The notes beneath the pieces are model-generated. The model saw nothing but the letters and a program-made list of their open reading frames with translations, had not been told where the DNA came from and did not search any database. From assembly GCF_003945595.2 (NCBI RefSeq), contig NW_024103696.1, positions 1,674,001-1,738,000 of the forward strand: DNA of 64,000 nucleotides. Reading direction: 5' to 3'. Every line of letters begins with the position of its first letter. The stretch's first letter is position 1. Position numbers and translations under genes: made by a program. The stretch is from Pipra filicauda (Eukaryota > Chordata > Aves > Passeriformes > Pipridae). Positions 11,801 to 25,277 of the stretch are shown piece by piece.

Positions 11801-14800
11801 TATTTTCTACTTCGAAATACAGCAATATAGAATTTAATCTTTTTGTTGCCATGACACCGACCAAAAAATGGGTCAGATGTGGTGTTAAGGACAGATTTTA
11901 ACTGAATTTTAATATATCCATAAGGCTTCTTTTACGATGTCTATACATCTATACATTTACATGTCTATGCACATATAGATCTATATATATTTATTCTGTA
12001 TACGTTTCTTGACACAGAGGACAAATCTAATCTCTCTTTTGTAGATGACAAACTGAAAAACAAATAAATAGCTCCTTTGGTGAGAGATGGAGAAACGTAA
12101 GTGCAGAATATCAGCCCATCTTACCATGGCCTAGATGATCAACAACCCATTAGTGTTCAACATGAAAGATCTTCATTCTATACTGACTGCAATTTTGGCA
12201 TTTATGGAGAAGAAAAGGGTTACCAATAATATTAACACTATGTTCTCTAAAGAGCAAATAACACGCAATAGGCAAGATAAAAGGGCGAAGTGGCTTGGAC
12301 AGATGGAGAGAGAGTTACACATTGAAAACTAATCAATGGAATCTTTAAATTACAGATTGTAGTGAAGAAGAAGTCAGTCAATGGATTTAAAAAACATGCT
12401 GGCTTATTTAGAGTGATTTACATAGGACAATTTCTCCGAGTGAGTAAAGATAATATACAATGGATTTGAATAAAGACAGGAAGAAGGTAGGTTCATCTGC
12501 AGTAGATATGGAGCCTGACAAGAACCTAAACAAATCAAAGCAGGGCAGAGAAAAAAAGATGAGTGACCTCTTAGACAAACTATCTGTGCAAAGAGAAAGC
12601 TGAGAGAGAGGAAAAACTGGATTTGGACCAATCAGCTGAAAGACCCTTCTTAACAACAAAAAGGAGATCCAGTGCTGTCATAATGGTAGAAGTTTGCTAA
12701 TGAATAAAAGTACTAAAGAGAAGTATGGTATTTATTTTGGGCTGTATAACTTTTAAAGGTGACCACAAGACCTGAGAAATTAAATGTTGGGGAAATATGT
12801 AACTTTATTTAGAAGTATTGCAATGAAGAGGACAATAATCATAAAGTTTGAGGGAAACTGTAAAAGGGTGCAAAAAGAGAACAAGGTGAACAAAAATCCC
12901 CAAACAAATGCTAATGAGGAAGATAAGTGCCTTAATGTCTGATTTGTGAAGTGCTGTATGGATCTGTGTAGTTTCTTCTACATACACACAGAAAATATGC
13001 TTATGAATAAATTCCAGTGGCTTTATTTAAAATACTGTCATGTAATAGCATGCTATATCATACAGGAGGTAGAAAAAAAGTGCTGAAATCTCAGCTAAAG
13101 TAATATTCTGGTAAGAAGTAAAGGTAGAGATTTCTAGGGACTTCTATGCCTTTTCCTGCACTGTTTTTTCAGTGTAGAAGCATGAAAAACTTGGACTCCA
13201 TCTTAACTAAAATCAGTCAGCCGCTGAGTTTTTGCTGGTATAGCTTTTTAATCTATCCGCTTTCTAATCTATTTAAAGGTTATAAATTAACTGATTTGCT
13301 TGCTCCTTTTCTGTGGAACATCTTCCTAAAAAGATCTCTAGACTATTTAATTGCTCACTGCAAACAAACTTTTAAACTTGTATAGGGAGCAGTTGAAATT
13401 AGAGTGTGTGATGATGCTAAATGGGAACCAGGTAACAGTGAAAGAAAAGTAATTTTCCACTCTCTACAACATTCAATCTGAAGCAACAAAAGAAAACTTC
13501 ACTTCTGATAATAATTCAAAAGTGTAATTCCAAATTGCCACTTCTATTACCCTAAACTTTTCTTTTGACTGGATATTGAAAGGCAAGTAGTATCCTTAAT
13601 TTAAGTGTATGTTTACACCAATAACATGGCATTATGGCTTTGTGTATTTCTTTTTATGGTGAAGACTAATGTACTTTGACAAATAATTTGCAGTTTGACA
13701 GATATAACTTGTCTTAAATGAAGTGAGAGGCAGCAGACTGGGAGGATCTCCCATGTACAGTGCCCCTGTATCTTTGTAAGTATTATGAGGTTTTAGTAAA
13801 TCATTCTTGAATAAGGTCTAAATTTTGACTAATTACACCCATATTTTGATCTCCTGTGCATATTTCGATCAGAGTGCATAAAATAGTTGTCTTCAACACT
13901 CAGGTAAATCATGTATTCATTGTTCAGATTTAATGCTCAAGATTGGAAGACATCAAAAATGGATGTTTTCTTTCCCACATGAAGTGTGTATGCATGTGGG
14001 AAAGAGGGGAAGGTGGAGAAATTTGACAAAAGGTAGTAACATAGGTTGCTGCAGCCTGAAGCTGAAATAATTAATATCTTGGTGACTTATGCAGGTTTTT
14101 TTATTCTTGCCTAGCAAGTCACCAAGAAAATCATACCTTAACTATTCTAGCCAGCTGCACATTTATGAGTAAGGTCTTATTCTAAAAAACTACAGATGGG
14201 TAGGTATAGATATACCTATTTCTGTACAGCAGACAGTAAGTATTTATTCACAGCTGGCAGATCAGCTCAAATTAGCTGCAAAAAGTTTACTTCAACCATT
14301 TACTTGGATGGGAAAAAAAAAAAGGAAAAACCAAAACCAACAAACAAAAAACCCACAAAGAAACAATATATGATATTCAGGAAAAATTAAAAAGTGGAAA
14401 GACAAAAATTTTAGCGTGTTATGCCCCAGTCAGGCATATAGTTGTGTAGATATTCAGTTATAAATACAATAAATGAGTCTGAACTCCTCCTAAGGTTACA
14501 CATTTCGATTCCATTTCCAGTGCCTTTATTCAATATTGTGTTAAAACTATTCTTTCAACCTCTTCTAAACATTTAGAAGGGGGCTAAATTCACTGGGTCA
14601 ATTATTAATCTCAAATTCTTCATTCAGTTTTTTCTGATACCTGATGGAACAATTGTCAGTAACAGTTTTGTTATTGTCTGAGTTTCTGTCCAAGTTTTTG
14701 TTATTGTCTAAGTTTCAGGGGATGATGGCTCTAACATGGTTCTGTACAGCTTCTGAATAGGGAAAGAAGTTAAAGAGAATTCTGCACAATATACAAGTTA

Positions 14801-16984
14801 TCCAGCTGGGTGATCTTTTAGTGTGCTTGATCTAATTATCTTTATTACCATCTCCTCTGCAAATAAAGAGTTCACCTTGTCTTTTTGTGGATTCGAGAAT
14901 GCAGGCATTTGATGGCTGCCCAGAATATCTTCATTTCAGGGTTTGAAAAATTGAACCTTGATTTTATTGAGACTCACGCAGACACCACAACTATCTGATT
15001 GTGGGTTTTGGAGCGATTAGTGTGGATTTACCTTAACCTGCTTCTGATGAGAAAGATGTGCATGCATATTTATTTCTCTCTGTCTCTGCCTCTGTGTAGA
15101 ACAGGATTTTTTTCCCTTTTCCCCATGTGCATCGTATCTCTGCTTGGTGTATCTAATTGATTTTTCTATTTCAGAGGATTGGAGCTTAGCCAGTTTTCTA
15201 GGTCTGCCTGAAGCTTTTTATAGACAGCTCTTTCCTGGTCCCTTTGCTTTCCTTGTGAGTCTTTTCCTATTGTTGGATTTTCTGTATTTAAGTAGTTTTT
15301 TATTTAATTTTTGTCTTGTTTAAGCAGGAGATGAAAGGAACTGCTTCCTTCAGGTTGCTGCTTTAGTAGGCTTTTCAGGATAGGAGGGTGGATCCCTAGT
15401 CTTTCTTAGAGTGACAGATAAAGACTAGATCAAGGGCCTGCTCTGTGGATGTCACAGGGAAATCACAGGTAATTAAAGAGAATTTGAAGATATATTAATG
15501 TGTGACAGAAACAAATCCAAAAAACATTTAAAGCAGTTTACAGTTGTGTTACTATGATGAGATTACAGGTTTTTACACAGAACCTGGCTTATACCCTCAG
15601 TAAGAACTAGAAAATTTTGAAGACTTGCTAAGAAGTCTTAGCAAGGGGAAGGCTGCTGAGGTTACTAAAGGTGAGAAGGAAGTGGTTCTTGGTGTTTTCA
15701 GTCTATAAATCTCAGCTGGGGTTTTCAGAAGGGCTGCGTTCCAACATGTACAATGTAGGACAACTGCATGTTTTGATGACTATACAGAATGAAAGCAAAG
15801 GTGAACAAATGAAAGCAAAAAAAATCAGAAACTAATTTTCCTTTCCTCCTGTACAAAAACATGGGTTTAACTGCATCCATGTTCATCCAAGATTTTCAAG
15901 AGCTTCATAAGCTTAACTGAATTTGTACTCAGGTTTTAATGAGTATAATAAAATCAACCTAATCTGAGGTCACATAAGGTGTGAGGGAAGCTTTTTTCCA
16001 ATTAAATTGCATTATAACTTTATTTGACCTAGTCCACAGTTCAGTACTGATAAGTGAAAACTAAAATAAAAGTGGTATTTTAAATCTTATATAATAATGT
16101 GAGTCTAAAGAAATTATACTGTGCTAGTTATATTATTTTTCTTTAAGGTATATAATGAAAAAATAAATATGAAGCTAAACTATGTGTGCATAAAACCTAT
16201 GCAGCATACAATGTGATTTAATAGGTTAATGGAAATTAAATGAAGGTATTAACTGATCAGAAATCAATATTATAGGAAGCAGCAGAAATGAGGGGCTTTA
16301 GTACTATTTACAAAATACTTTGCTGTTCTATCTGCTGTTAAGTTCATTTAAAAATTTCTTCTGTCACGGCACCAGGCTATTTTATCAAAGCACTGATGCA
16401 AAAGCAACATGGGTAAAAGCGTTCTCTGAGTTGAAACTGATCTAATCTTTTTGAAGGCCTGACTTGTTTGACACCCTTTTCATTATGCACTTTTCTTAAC
16501 TTGTAACTAGAACCCGCCACGCCACAGGCCTTTTGCATCATAACTTCCTTTTTTTCTGTCAAGAATCTGGTCCTCTAATGTCAGCAAGGTGTTGCTGCCC
16601 TCATTTGGGAGAACATATCCCTTCTGTACATTCATTCACTTAGTTTCAGTTCTTTCTGTTGTGGAAAGATTTTTCTTCCCTAAGCTGTTTCTTCAGAACT
16701 CAAAGGCCAGACATATATGTGTCTATAACCCAAAGCATAATACTACTTTTGATATGCCAATATGAATAGTAAGAATCATCCAGAACAGAAATTTCCCACT
16801 TAATAATTTGTACAAACTTATAATACCAGCTAGAGTCACATTTTAGATTTTCTCAAGTACTGAGAGAAAACCTCCATAAAAGAGAACAACTTCTGAAAGT
16901 ATGAAGGATGGGAAAATATATTATGCTACATCAATGCACTGTTATTAGAATACAGATATGATAAATCTGGACATCTACTATGAA
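8832..16984. other. Long AT-rich non-coding stretch, no gene seen
   Basis: More than 8 kb with only short open frames (all under about 80 codons), scattered poly-A/T and pyrimidine runs (for example CT-rich DNA near 10627-10660), and no repeat family that I recognise. It looks like intron or intergenic desert. I cannot exclude short host exons or conserved non-coding elements, which would need alignment to other bird genomes. Confidence 0.5.
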
Positions 16985-17623
16985 CAGATCAAGACCAGCC
17001 CTGCTAAGAAGTACTTGGGTGTACTGGTGGATGAGAGGCTGGACATGAGCTGGCAATGTGTACTTGCACCCAAGAAAGTCAACATTATCCTGGGCTGCAT
17101 CAAAAGAAGCATGGCCAGCAGATCAAGGGAGGGGATTCTACTGCTCTACTCCTCTCTGGAGAGATCCCACCTGGAGTACAGTGTCCAGCTCTCAGGGCCA
17201 GAAGAGGGCCACCAAGTTTACTGATGGAGCACCTCTCAGCTGGGAGAATTAGGATTGTTCAGCCTGGAAGAGAGAAGGTTCCAAGGGGACCTAATTTCTG
17301 CCTTCCAACACCTGAAAGGAGCCTACAAGAAAGATGGAGAGGGACTTTTTTACCAGTACATGGTAAAGGACAAGGGGGAATGACTTTAAACTGAGAGAGA
17401 GTAGGTTCAGATAAGATATTAAGAAGAAATTCTTTATTGTCAGGATGGTGAGGCACTGGAACAGGTTGCCCAGAGAAGTTGTGGAAGTGTTCAAGGCCAG
17501 GTTTGATGGAACTTTGAGCAACCTGGTCCAGTGAAAGGTGTCCCTTCCCATGGCAGGTGAGTTGGAACCAGATCTTTAAGGTCCCTTCCAACCCAGGACA
17601 TTCTGTAATTCTATGTTTCTATG
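16985..17623 (+). mobile_element. CR1 LINE, 5'-truncated, decayed
   Basis: CR1 ORF2 C-terminal region. In frame at 16958-17224 it shows [38 protein letters not shown] and [13 protein letters not shown]. Frameshifts then move the homology to other frames through the 3' UTR, ending in a degenerate ATTCTGTAATTCTATG tail near 17601-17623. It is older than the 3186 copy, judged by its frameshifts and its altered tail. Confidence 0.85.
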
Positions 17624-19739
17624 TCATGTCTGTATTGCAAGAAGATTAATATATTAACCCGGTTAGCATGCAGATTGCTGACCCTCCAACCTGAGCCAGG
17701 AACAAAGAGTTTGAGGAATTATTTACAAAACAAAAACAACATTTTAGGAGAAAAGATTTTAAAATAACTTTACAGACCATATTAGTACTGTAATTCATTT
17801 GGAGAATAACCAGAAATATAGTATGAAATTCTTCTCCGATTTTTATTTTATGCTTCGTCTATGTAGTAACAGAGTGAACTTTGTCACTGAACTCTGTTAA
17901 ATTCACACCTTCACAAATTCATATTAAAACATGCTTTTTGCCAATAACTTTGATGGTGAATCTTTAAGAGGCCTAATGACTCGCTCACAACAGACACCAG
18001 GTGAAATACTCAAGGCATGTAGATGGCACCAGGTGAGATTTGAAAAGCAACTGAATGGCCCCTTGAAAATTCTGACCAGCCCCCAAAGCTGAATTCCTGT
18101 GAATTCCTTCCCATAACTTTGGCTTACTTCAAGTAAAACATGTGTGCTTTATTTTCCAGTGTAGTTTTCTTGCTGACAATACAGCCAGTACTGTGCCATA
18201 GGTTTGCTGGCTAATCCTGCCTATCCAGTGTATATATGCAATCAAAGAATGAGCAGAGTAGGTCAAAGCAAATAGGAAAAAAGCAGAATTCTTTAGATAG
18301 TGGAATTAATGCATTCTTGCATTGAGCATAAGAAGAAAAATATGTAAGATCTACTGTAGATGATAGCAGGTGATGGGCAAACTCTACGTGTTCCTGCAGG
18401 GTTTGAATTCAAACATAGCCCTTGGGGATTTTTAATTCAATGCACATTTATAACTATCTGCAAATATCTCTAAATAAAGTGTTCCTTGAAGATAAGATAT
18501 ATTTTTTTGGCAGTGCCTTTTTTTTTTTTGATAAAAGCTTGCACTTTTCTTTTGTCCAGCAGATAAATTTCCTTTAGCATGTCTAAGTGAATGAGAGGTA
18601 TATGGGGATGATCTATTTTGCAGGAGAGAGGTCTATATGGGCAGGAAAGTAGCAAATACAGATCTGCAGAGCTAGGCTAAAAAAAGACCTGGGAACAGTC
18701 CAGAAAAAAGTAAAAAATTGAGATTTGTCACACATATTTTTTCCCTTACAAGTCAACAAAGTACATGGCAATAGACATGGATCTTGAATGGAATAGTCTG
18801 CCAGAGCCTTAAATACAGTGTGGCCCTGGTGGTTGTCCTAAGCACAAGAACCTGTGCCAACAGGGCCTGGTTGAGGCTGTTGTTTTAGAACAAGTTCCTG
18901 CTCCCAGCTTTCTGGCATCTCCTCTCCTTTGTTCTGCAGAGAACAGCAAATGAACAGGACCAACCTTGACCCTGACAGAGAGCGAACATCACTTTGTTTT
19001 CAGATGTCTGCAGACCACTTTCACTGGTGAAGCAGAAGAACATCTGAAGCAGTAATTGAAGTTCTGCAGTCAATGCTCCCAGTAAATGGTTTCATCTGCC
19101 ATGGTATCATGCAATAGTTGTGATCGCTGCTAGCACAGCGGAGACAACGTAGAAGTGCCTACACTGATTTTCTACAGGGTTCATGAAAAAGACAGGGCAG
19201 ATAATAGTTATGCTGCCAACTTGGGGAAGACAGTGATAATGAGATAAAATTGAAGATGGAAAATCCCTTTCAGTAGGGCAAACATTTATCTTTGTATATT
19301 CTTTGGCTGAATAAGACTTGTGGAAATAAGAGCATCAGAAACCTGGAACAAATATTAATGACAGCAGTAAGATGTCATGCTGATTTCCAAAGGCTTGAAA
19401 TATAAGAGGGAAATATCCTTTCTTTCTCTCGTGAGAGAATGATGGGAAGAAAAAGAGAAAACTGAGATAGGCATTGTGGGTAGCACTACCCAAATTATCT
19501 CACCAGTTATATTGGCAAGTGGCTGACTGATTACCAGTTAGGTGAGGTAGGAATTAAAGTTATTTGCTTTAAAAGAACCATGGAAAATTACATTTTTAAA
19601 GCATTTTTATGTTTGTCATCTTCTTGCTGGTTAATATATACTTACAAAAGTATCACTTTTCCTATCAGAAAGGAAAGAGAGTGAGGTTATGTGATTAAAG
19701 ACTGCTCTCCACGAGCACCAGGTGGCAAGAAGCATGATG
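17624..19739. other. Non-coding sequence, no gene seen
   Basis: AT-rich, with a somewhat more balanced composition around 18780-19080. I see no recognisable repeat, exon or RNA gene. Confidence 0.5.
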
Positions 19740-20530
19740 GCAGACAGTGGAACCCCAATAACCCAGGTAGAGACACAATTCTTCTTACTGAGATCCTTCC
19801 AAGCAGATCTCTGAACAGGCCAAAGTTCTTCTCCTCACATTAAAGGTTGTATTCTTTTTTTTGCCATGTTCTCTCCTCTCAGAATCCTCAGCTCCACTAT
19901 CTCATGATCACTTCCATGTACACCACCTCTCACCTTCACACCCCTGAACAGGTTTTTCTCATTTGTAAGCATGAGGGTCAGCTGCGAGTCTTCCCTTGTC
20001 ATCACCTGTATTAGGAACTTGCCATCAATGTACGCTAGAAACCTGGATTGCTTGTGCCCTGGTGTGCTGTCCTTTGAGGAGGTATTAGAGTGGTCTTACT
20101 GCTCCACGAAGATCACAGCCTACAAATGCGAGGCTTCTTCCAGTTGTCTGAAGAAGTCTTCATCCACTTCCTTCTGCCCAGGCAGTCCACAGCAGACACC
20201 CAGACCCTGATTTGCCCTTTATTCCCCACCTCTAAGCCTCAGGTGGTTCTGGTCAAAGGTCCACGCTTCCCTACTGGTCTCTCACATAAAGGGCAACTTC
20301 CTTCCTTGCCCTCCAGGCCTCTCCTTCATACAAAGCTCATACCCATCCATGGTAGCACTTCAACAATGTGAGCTGTACTACCCCATCTTCATGGCTGCAA
20401 GAAATGGCAGTCCTGGCACAGCACTCTGACCCCTGATTCCTCACATTTGCTCCCCATGCTGCATGCTTCGGTGTACACACACTCCAGAGAGGTACACGGT
20501 CCTGCCTGTTTCCCAGAAAAGGTAGAATCC
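19740..20530 (-). mobile_element. CR1 LINE fragment, endonuclease region
   Basis: Read on the minus strand this corresponds to the apurinic-type endonuclease part of CR1 ORF2, upstream of the reverse transcriptase. Plus-strand landmarks are CCAAGCAGATCTCTGAACAG (about 19798), CTCCACTATCTCATGATCAC (about 19891) and ATACCCATCCATGGTAGCAC (about 20339). No long frame survives and there are several indels. It contains none of the 3' region, so this is an internal remnant and not a standard 5' truncation. The plus-strand frames at 19971-20371 are shadows. Confidence 0.7.
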
Positions 20531-23014
20531 AGATGACCCTATTCTGACAAAAGAACTGTAATGGATTGTGTTTACTCTTGTCAATGTCATTTTAAAAGGA
20601 ATTTCTCAACTATAGAACTGTCTATGGAACATGAATGCTCTCTCTTTTAATTTCTTTTTTTCTTCAACTCAGAATTCCTAGGATAGCAGAACAGGGAAAA
20701 TCTTAGGGAAAACCAAAAAAAAAACCCACTTGTCTAACTGCCCACTCATTGGCTGAAAGGAGCTGTGAAAGAAGTTTCATTCAAGTTTACTTTGAATATT
20801 TATAGATGGAAGAATAATTGAATTTATGTCATATACACATTTCTTCAGTAAGCTGTGGTGTTGGCTTTTTCTTTTTTCTTATAATAATAAAAAATTCTTT
20901 GTATGAAAAAAGTTCAAGTATAAGTGGACAGCTATTTCTTGATGTGTTTAATTTCCTTTTCTTTTAGCTGAGTTCATAATTCTCAATAAAATTTAGTCAC
21001 TTTTTTTCATCTATACTGTACATTAAATGCCTTTTTTAAAAAAAGGATAGTTTAGAACTTTAATAAGTTAATTTCAATTTTTTTCTGGTTAAGAAATAAG
21101 TCAGAGTTGGCAGACAGTTGATTGCAACATGTCACTAAAATGTAGAACCTTCAAATTCACATAATTTCAAAAAACCATTTTACATTTAGTATATTAGCAA
21201 TAACACATGAAAAAATAAATTGATGTCAGAACCAAAATTCACAGGGTATTATTCAAGAAAAATTATGTATAATTTAGAATATGTCTACTTTTGTAAATGA
21301 ATAGTGAGTTTTGCTGAGAGGTAGATTTGTCATAATTGATAGGATGCATTTCTCTGTGTTAAGTGAATCCTGGCTATTGGGATTTTTGCATTTGGATACA
21401 AATCATATACAGAATTTCTATTTGTGTCACAAATGAGATTTTTGTCTTGTTAGCTATATAACATTTAATTAGGAAAAAAAAAGTGTTCTTGAGCTCTAAG
21501 TCTCATGTCTCACTTATTAAGTAGCCCTACATGAACAAATTTTTAGTATCTTGTGAAGAAGAGGCTCTCCAGCAGACCTTACTGCAGCTTCAGCTGTACT
21601 GAATTGCCAGGGCAGGTCTCACAGACGTTGAGGAACTCTTAAAATTCTTTCTATAACACTATTCTCCTGTTTTGGTTTGGTTTGGTTTTGTGGTTTGTTT
21701 TCTTATTTCTTTTTAACTTTCCCTGCATAAGTAAACTGGAGAAATGTACAATGAATTATTTGGATAATTTATATAAAATCAATTCACATCTATATAGATT
21801 AAGAATGAAGTGGATCAAGATGACAAAGTACTCAGTTTGATAGGACCATGGAAGCCTTTTTCTCAGTTGAAATCTGAAGATATGATCATCATATTCTATT
21901 CACATTAACAAAATATGAATGGAAATTGCCATGTTGCTCACCTGTGTTTAAACTTAAGCTTATACTCACTTCATAAACTCATCAGAAGTCCCTGTACCTA
22001 CCAGTTTGAATGATACTATCTTCCATTAAAATTTCTCTACTAGTCTTTAATCTGCCATTATATTATATTTAAGTCTCTATAAGTCTCTATTCTTTCATGG
22101 TAGTAATGTATTTTATTTCTTTACTATATTCAGATTTTCATCTGTATTGGAAAAGCAGAATTATTTTATGGCTTTTTTCTGATGTAGCTTGCTTGAGTGA
22201 TTCCAACTTTTATCATCAGCATCCGTTGGTGTGTAGTTAAGTTTTTCATAAAGTACATATTTCTGGATTCTGCTAACAGTGTACTGAGAAAAGCATCACA
22301 CTCTTCCCCAACCTCTCAATGCTTGTCATTCCAGATATAGTTCCTTATTTAATATCAGGAGTGAATCTAGAGTACTCTAATTACTACAGTCAATCTATAT
22401 TACTTGATTCAACCGTGAGAAGAGGCTAACCTTCATAATTATTTACTTCTGTGCAACTCCATAGAAATCAACTGCTTTCAGAAAAAAAGATTTCTCTTAC
22501 TATTTTTCTTTCTTGTTGTACTTCCCAGATTACCTTACAGACAGAGCTATAAAACAGTGTAATTGGATGTAATCCCAATATGTGAAATGGTTACAGTGCC
22601 ATAATACAAGTGGAAAAAAATAGACAAAGAAAAACCTCAAACATTTAGATTTAATTTCCAAACAGAAGTCTGAGTTTAGAAAACAGAACTTCAAGACAAT
22701 GTTTCATACAACAATGGACTGCCACAGAAATCAATTATTTCTTGGAAGTTTACGTGCAAACTTAGAGACACAGATTTGTCTTTGCAGTGCTCAGCTATTT
22801 CTCAGACACAGAATATAAGATAGAAACCCTACAGTACCAATTAATTATAAATATAACTTTCCAGGGAAATGGAAATGTTTTGTTCAAACTTGATAATATT
22901 GATAAACATTAAACTGAACTTTAAATTATTTACAATCTGCAACTAGCCAAATTAGCAATACTATTTATTTATAGGAGAATGATGGATAATAGAACACTCC
23001 TAACTAAGGTAAGC
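20531..23014. other. AT-rich non-coding sequence, no gene seen
   Basis: AT-rich DNA with T-runs and a TTTGG/TTTGT simple stretch near 21668-21702. No gene or repeat family was recognised. Confidence 0.55.
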
Positions 23015-23442
23015 TGTGCTTCTTTTTACTGGGATCAAGTTAGTTTCTTCCACAGTAGCTAGTATGGGACTGTGTTTTGAAGTTTTGCTGGTAACAGTGT
23101 TGATAACACAGGGATATTTTAGTTATTGCTGAGTAGGGCTCACAAAGAGTCAAGATCTTTTTTCTTCTTCACCCTGCCAGAAAGTCAGCTGGGGGTGTAC
23201 AAGGATCTGGGAAGTGACACAGTGGGACAGTTGATCCTAACTGACCAACAACATATCACACACCATATGGCATCATGCTTAGCACATAAATGTGGGGGAA
23301 GAAGGCAGAAGGGGACGTTCTGAATGATGGTGTTTTGTCTTCCGCATTCACTGTTAATGTGTGATGGAGCCCTGCTTTCCTGGAGATGGCTGAACACTGC
23401 GTACCCACAGGAAGTGGTCAATTAATTCCTGGGCTTACTTTG
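23015..23442 (+). mobile_element. ERVL-type LTR, U3-R part, truncated
   Basis: Begins with TGTGCTTC and carries features I recall from the very common avian ERVL-like LTR: ACTGGGATCAAGTTAGTTTC, GTTGATAACACAGGGATA, a TATA-like ACATAAATG near 23284, and then GATGGAGCCCTGCTTTCCTG. It stops at 23442, where the inverted end of another LTR begins, so its U5 part is missing. No coding potential. Confidence 0.65.
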
Positions 23443-23938
23443 TGTCATGGTTTGGCTCTGGGTCAATTTTTCAAACCCTCACAAATTTACTAAAGGGTGA
23501 AAGAAGTTTCACACAGGCAAAAGAGACTCAGCACAGGTAATAATATTAACATTTATTGCTAACAGAATAGAAACTATAGAATAATACATATACAACAATT
23601 CTAACTAGTCTTTCCTATAATGACAAACCTATGTATTTACAAAACCACCCCTTCTGCCCCCCATATCAGTCCAGAAGGAGAAGCTTTTCCTTCACTCTCA
23701 GGATTACAGTTCCAATTCGCCATAGCTAGAAAATTTCTCTCTCTCTCTCTCATCTCTTCTATGAGGTGCGGGGCCTCTGTACCCTGTCTCTAACCACTCG
23801 GCTTCCACCGAGGGTTCATCCATGTCTTTACCACAAATTACAGGAGGTTAAAGCTCAAAGTCTTTTTCCCTGCTATGTGGAGGTCCCTTCCCAGGAAAGC
23901 AAGCTCTCGAGGGATCCCTCTCCAAGGGGTCCACCCCT
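23443..23938 (-). mobile_element. LTR R-U5 part in opposite orientation
   Basis: The plus-strand start TGTCATGGTTTGG is the inverted CA end of an LTR (minus strand CCAAACCATGACA). A minus-strand AATAAA lies near 23550-23556. It abuts the plus-strand LTR at 23015-23442 without spacer, giving a convergent LTR junction. The U3 side is not clear: it may be a separate LTR piece, or the far U5 of the LTR that starts at 24417. A CT-rich run lies at 23735-23759. Confidence 0.5.
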
Positions 23939-25000
23939 CCCTTTTAGGTTGAGATAAAGCAGTTTACTAAAGTAAAAGAGAAAGTTTTTGGACACATAAG
24001 CAAAGAGAAAAAAAAAGGTTTATTCTCTGCTTCCCATCAGCAAGGGATGTTCAGTGACTTCCTGGGAAGCAGGGCTTCAGCACACCTAGTGGTTGCTCCA
24101 GAAGACAAACATTGTAAATAATGAATGCCCCTCTTCCTCCTCCTTTCCTTAGTTTTTATATCTTAGCTGACATCATATGGTATGGAATATCCTTTTGGTT
24201 AATTTGGGTCACCTGTGCCATCCTAGGCTCTTGCCCACCCCCTGCCCCTTGATGCAGGGGGATAAATACTGAGAGACAGTGCTGATGCTGTGCCAGCCCT
24301 GCTCAGCAGTAGCCAAACTAGTGTGTTATCAACACCCTTCTAGTTACCCATGCAAAGCACAACATTATGAGGGCTGTTATGGGCAAAATGAACTCCATCT
24401 CAGCCAGACCCAATACAATCTCCACCTCTTATTCCATACCATTTGTGTCATACTCAGATCCTACGTAATTTATATCTATTCTAACTGTTCCACTGCATTT
24501 ATTTTTCATTACTGGAATCTGTTCTTACCAACACATTCAACTTAAACTACATTCTATTTGTATGCTCAACATACAGATTTACACATTTTTATTAACTTCT
24601 ATCACCCATCCTTTTACAGATGGATATTTTCCTATTTTCATGGACTTATTCTACCCCTGCAGATCTTGGGCTCCATTCCATCAGGATAGATACTCAGAAT
24701 AGGAGAAGCAGCACAGTTGATCAATGGGCACCAACAGTGGACTGGTTCGAGTCATCATCACACTGTTCTTGCTCCTCGCAGAATTCATTCTTCATTGGTT
24801 CATGTAATTCCTGCTACTTTACTTCCTGCAATATACAACTGACACCACAGATTAATTTTCCTGCAAGGTTAAATCTCCTTGAGGCACACACTGGGTCTCT
24901 CCATCCTTCTGCATTACCCTCTAAGTACACCCCGATCCTTGAGCAAAGACAATCCTGAGCATGGGTTTACCTTTTCCCATGGGAGGAGAAATACACATTT
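23939..25000 (-). mobile_element. ERVL 3' LTR with adjoining 3' internal sequence
   Basis: On the minus strand the LTR begins TGTATTGGGTCTGGCTGAG at 24417. It has a TATA box GATATAAAAAC (24151-24162 region) and AATAAA at 24019-24024, then the TTTATCTCAACC landmark near 23948. Just outside the LTR is a purine tract (AAGAGGTGGAGA, 24419-24430), the expected polypurine tract. From there to about 25000 the sequence is homologous to the ERVL at 32032-32420, including the end of integrase near 24860-24990 (the GTTAAATCTCCTTGAGGCAC segment occurs in both). It is thus the 3' end of a second provirus of the same family. Confidence 0.7.
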
Positions 25001-25277
25001 ATCATGCAACCTTCATTCACATCAACAAAAACCACCAACAAAACCAAAACAAAAATCCCGCCACAAAAATAGAAATAACACCATCACAATACAAAACGAA
25101 TGTGGACTATTTACACAAAATTCACCCCTTGTCCCTCCACAACAATTACAACAAATATTCCCCATGATCATTCCATCCTCTTACATTGTTCAATACTTGT
25201 TTTGCCTGTTACCTCTCCCGTTACTATCCTTACCTCAAACTCCTCATTATCCAAATCATGGCATCAAAAAGATTATA
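25001..25277. other. A/C-rich segment between two LTR pieces
   Basis: Strongly A- and C-rich on the plus strand (CCACCAACAAAACCAAAAC and similar). It joins ERVL 3' sequence to the next LTR. I cannot tell whether it is internal ERV sequence or simple repeat expansion. The open frames through it are compositional. Confidence 0.4.
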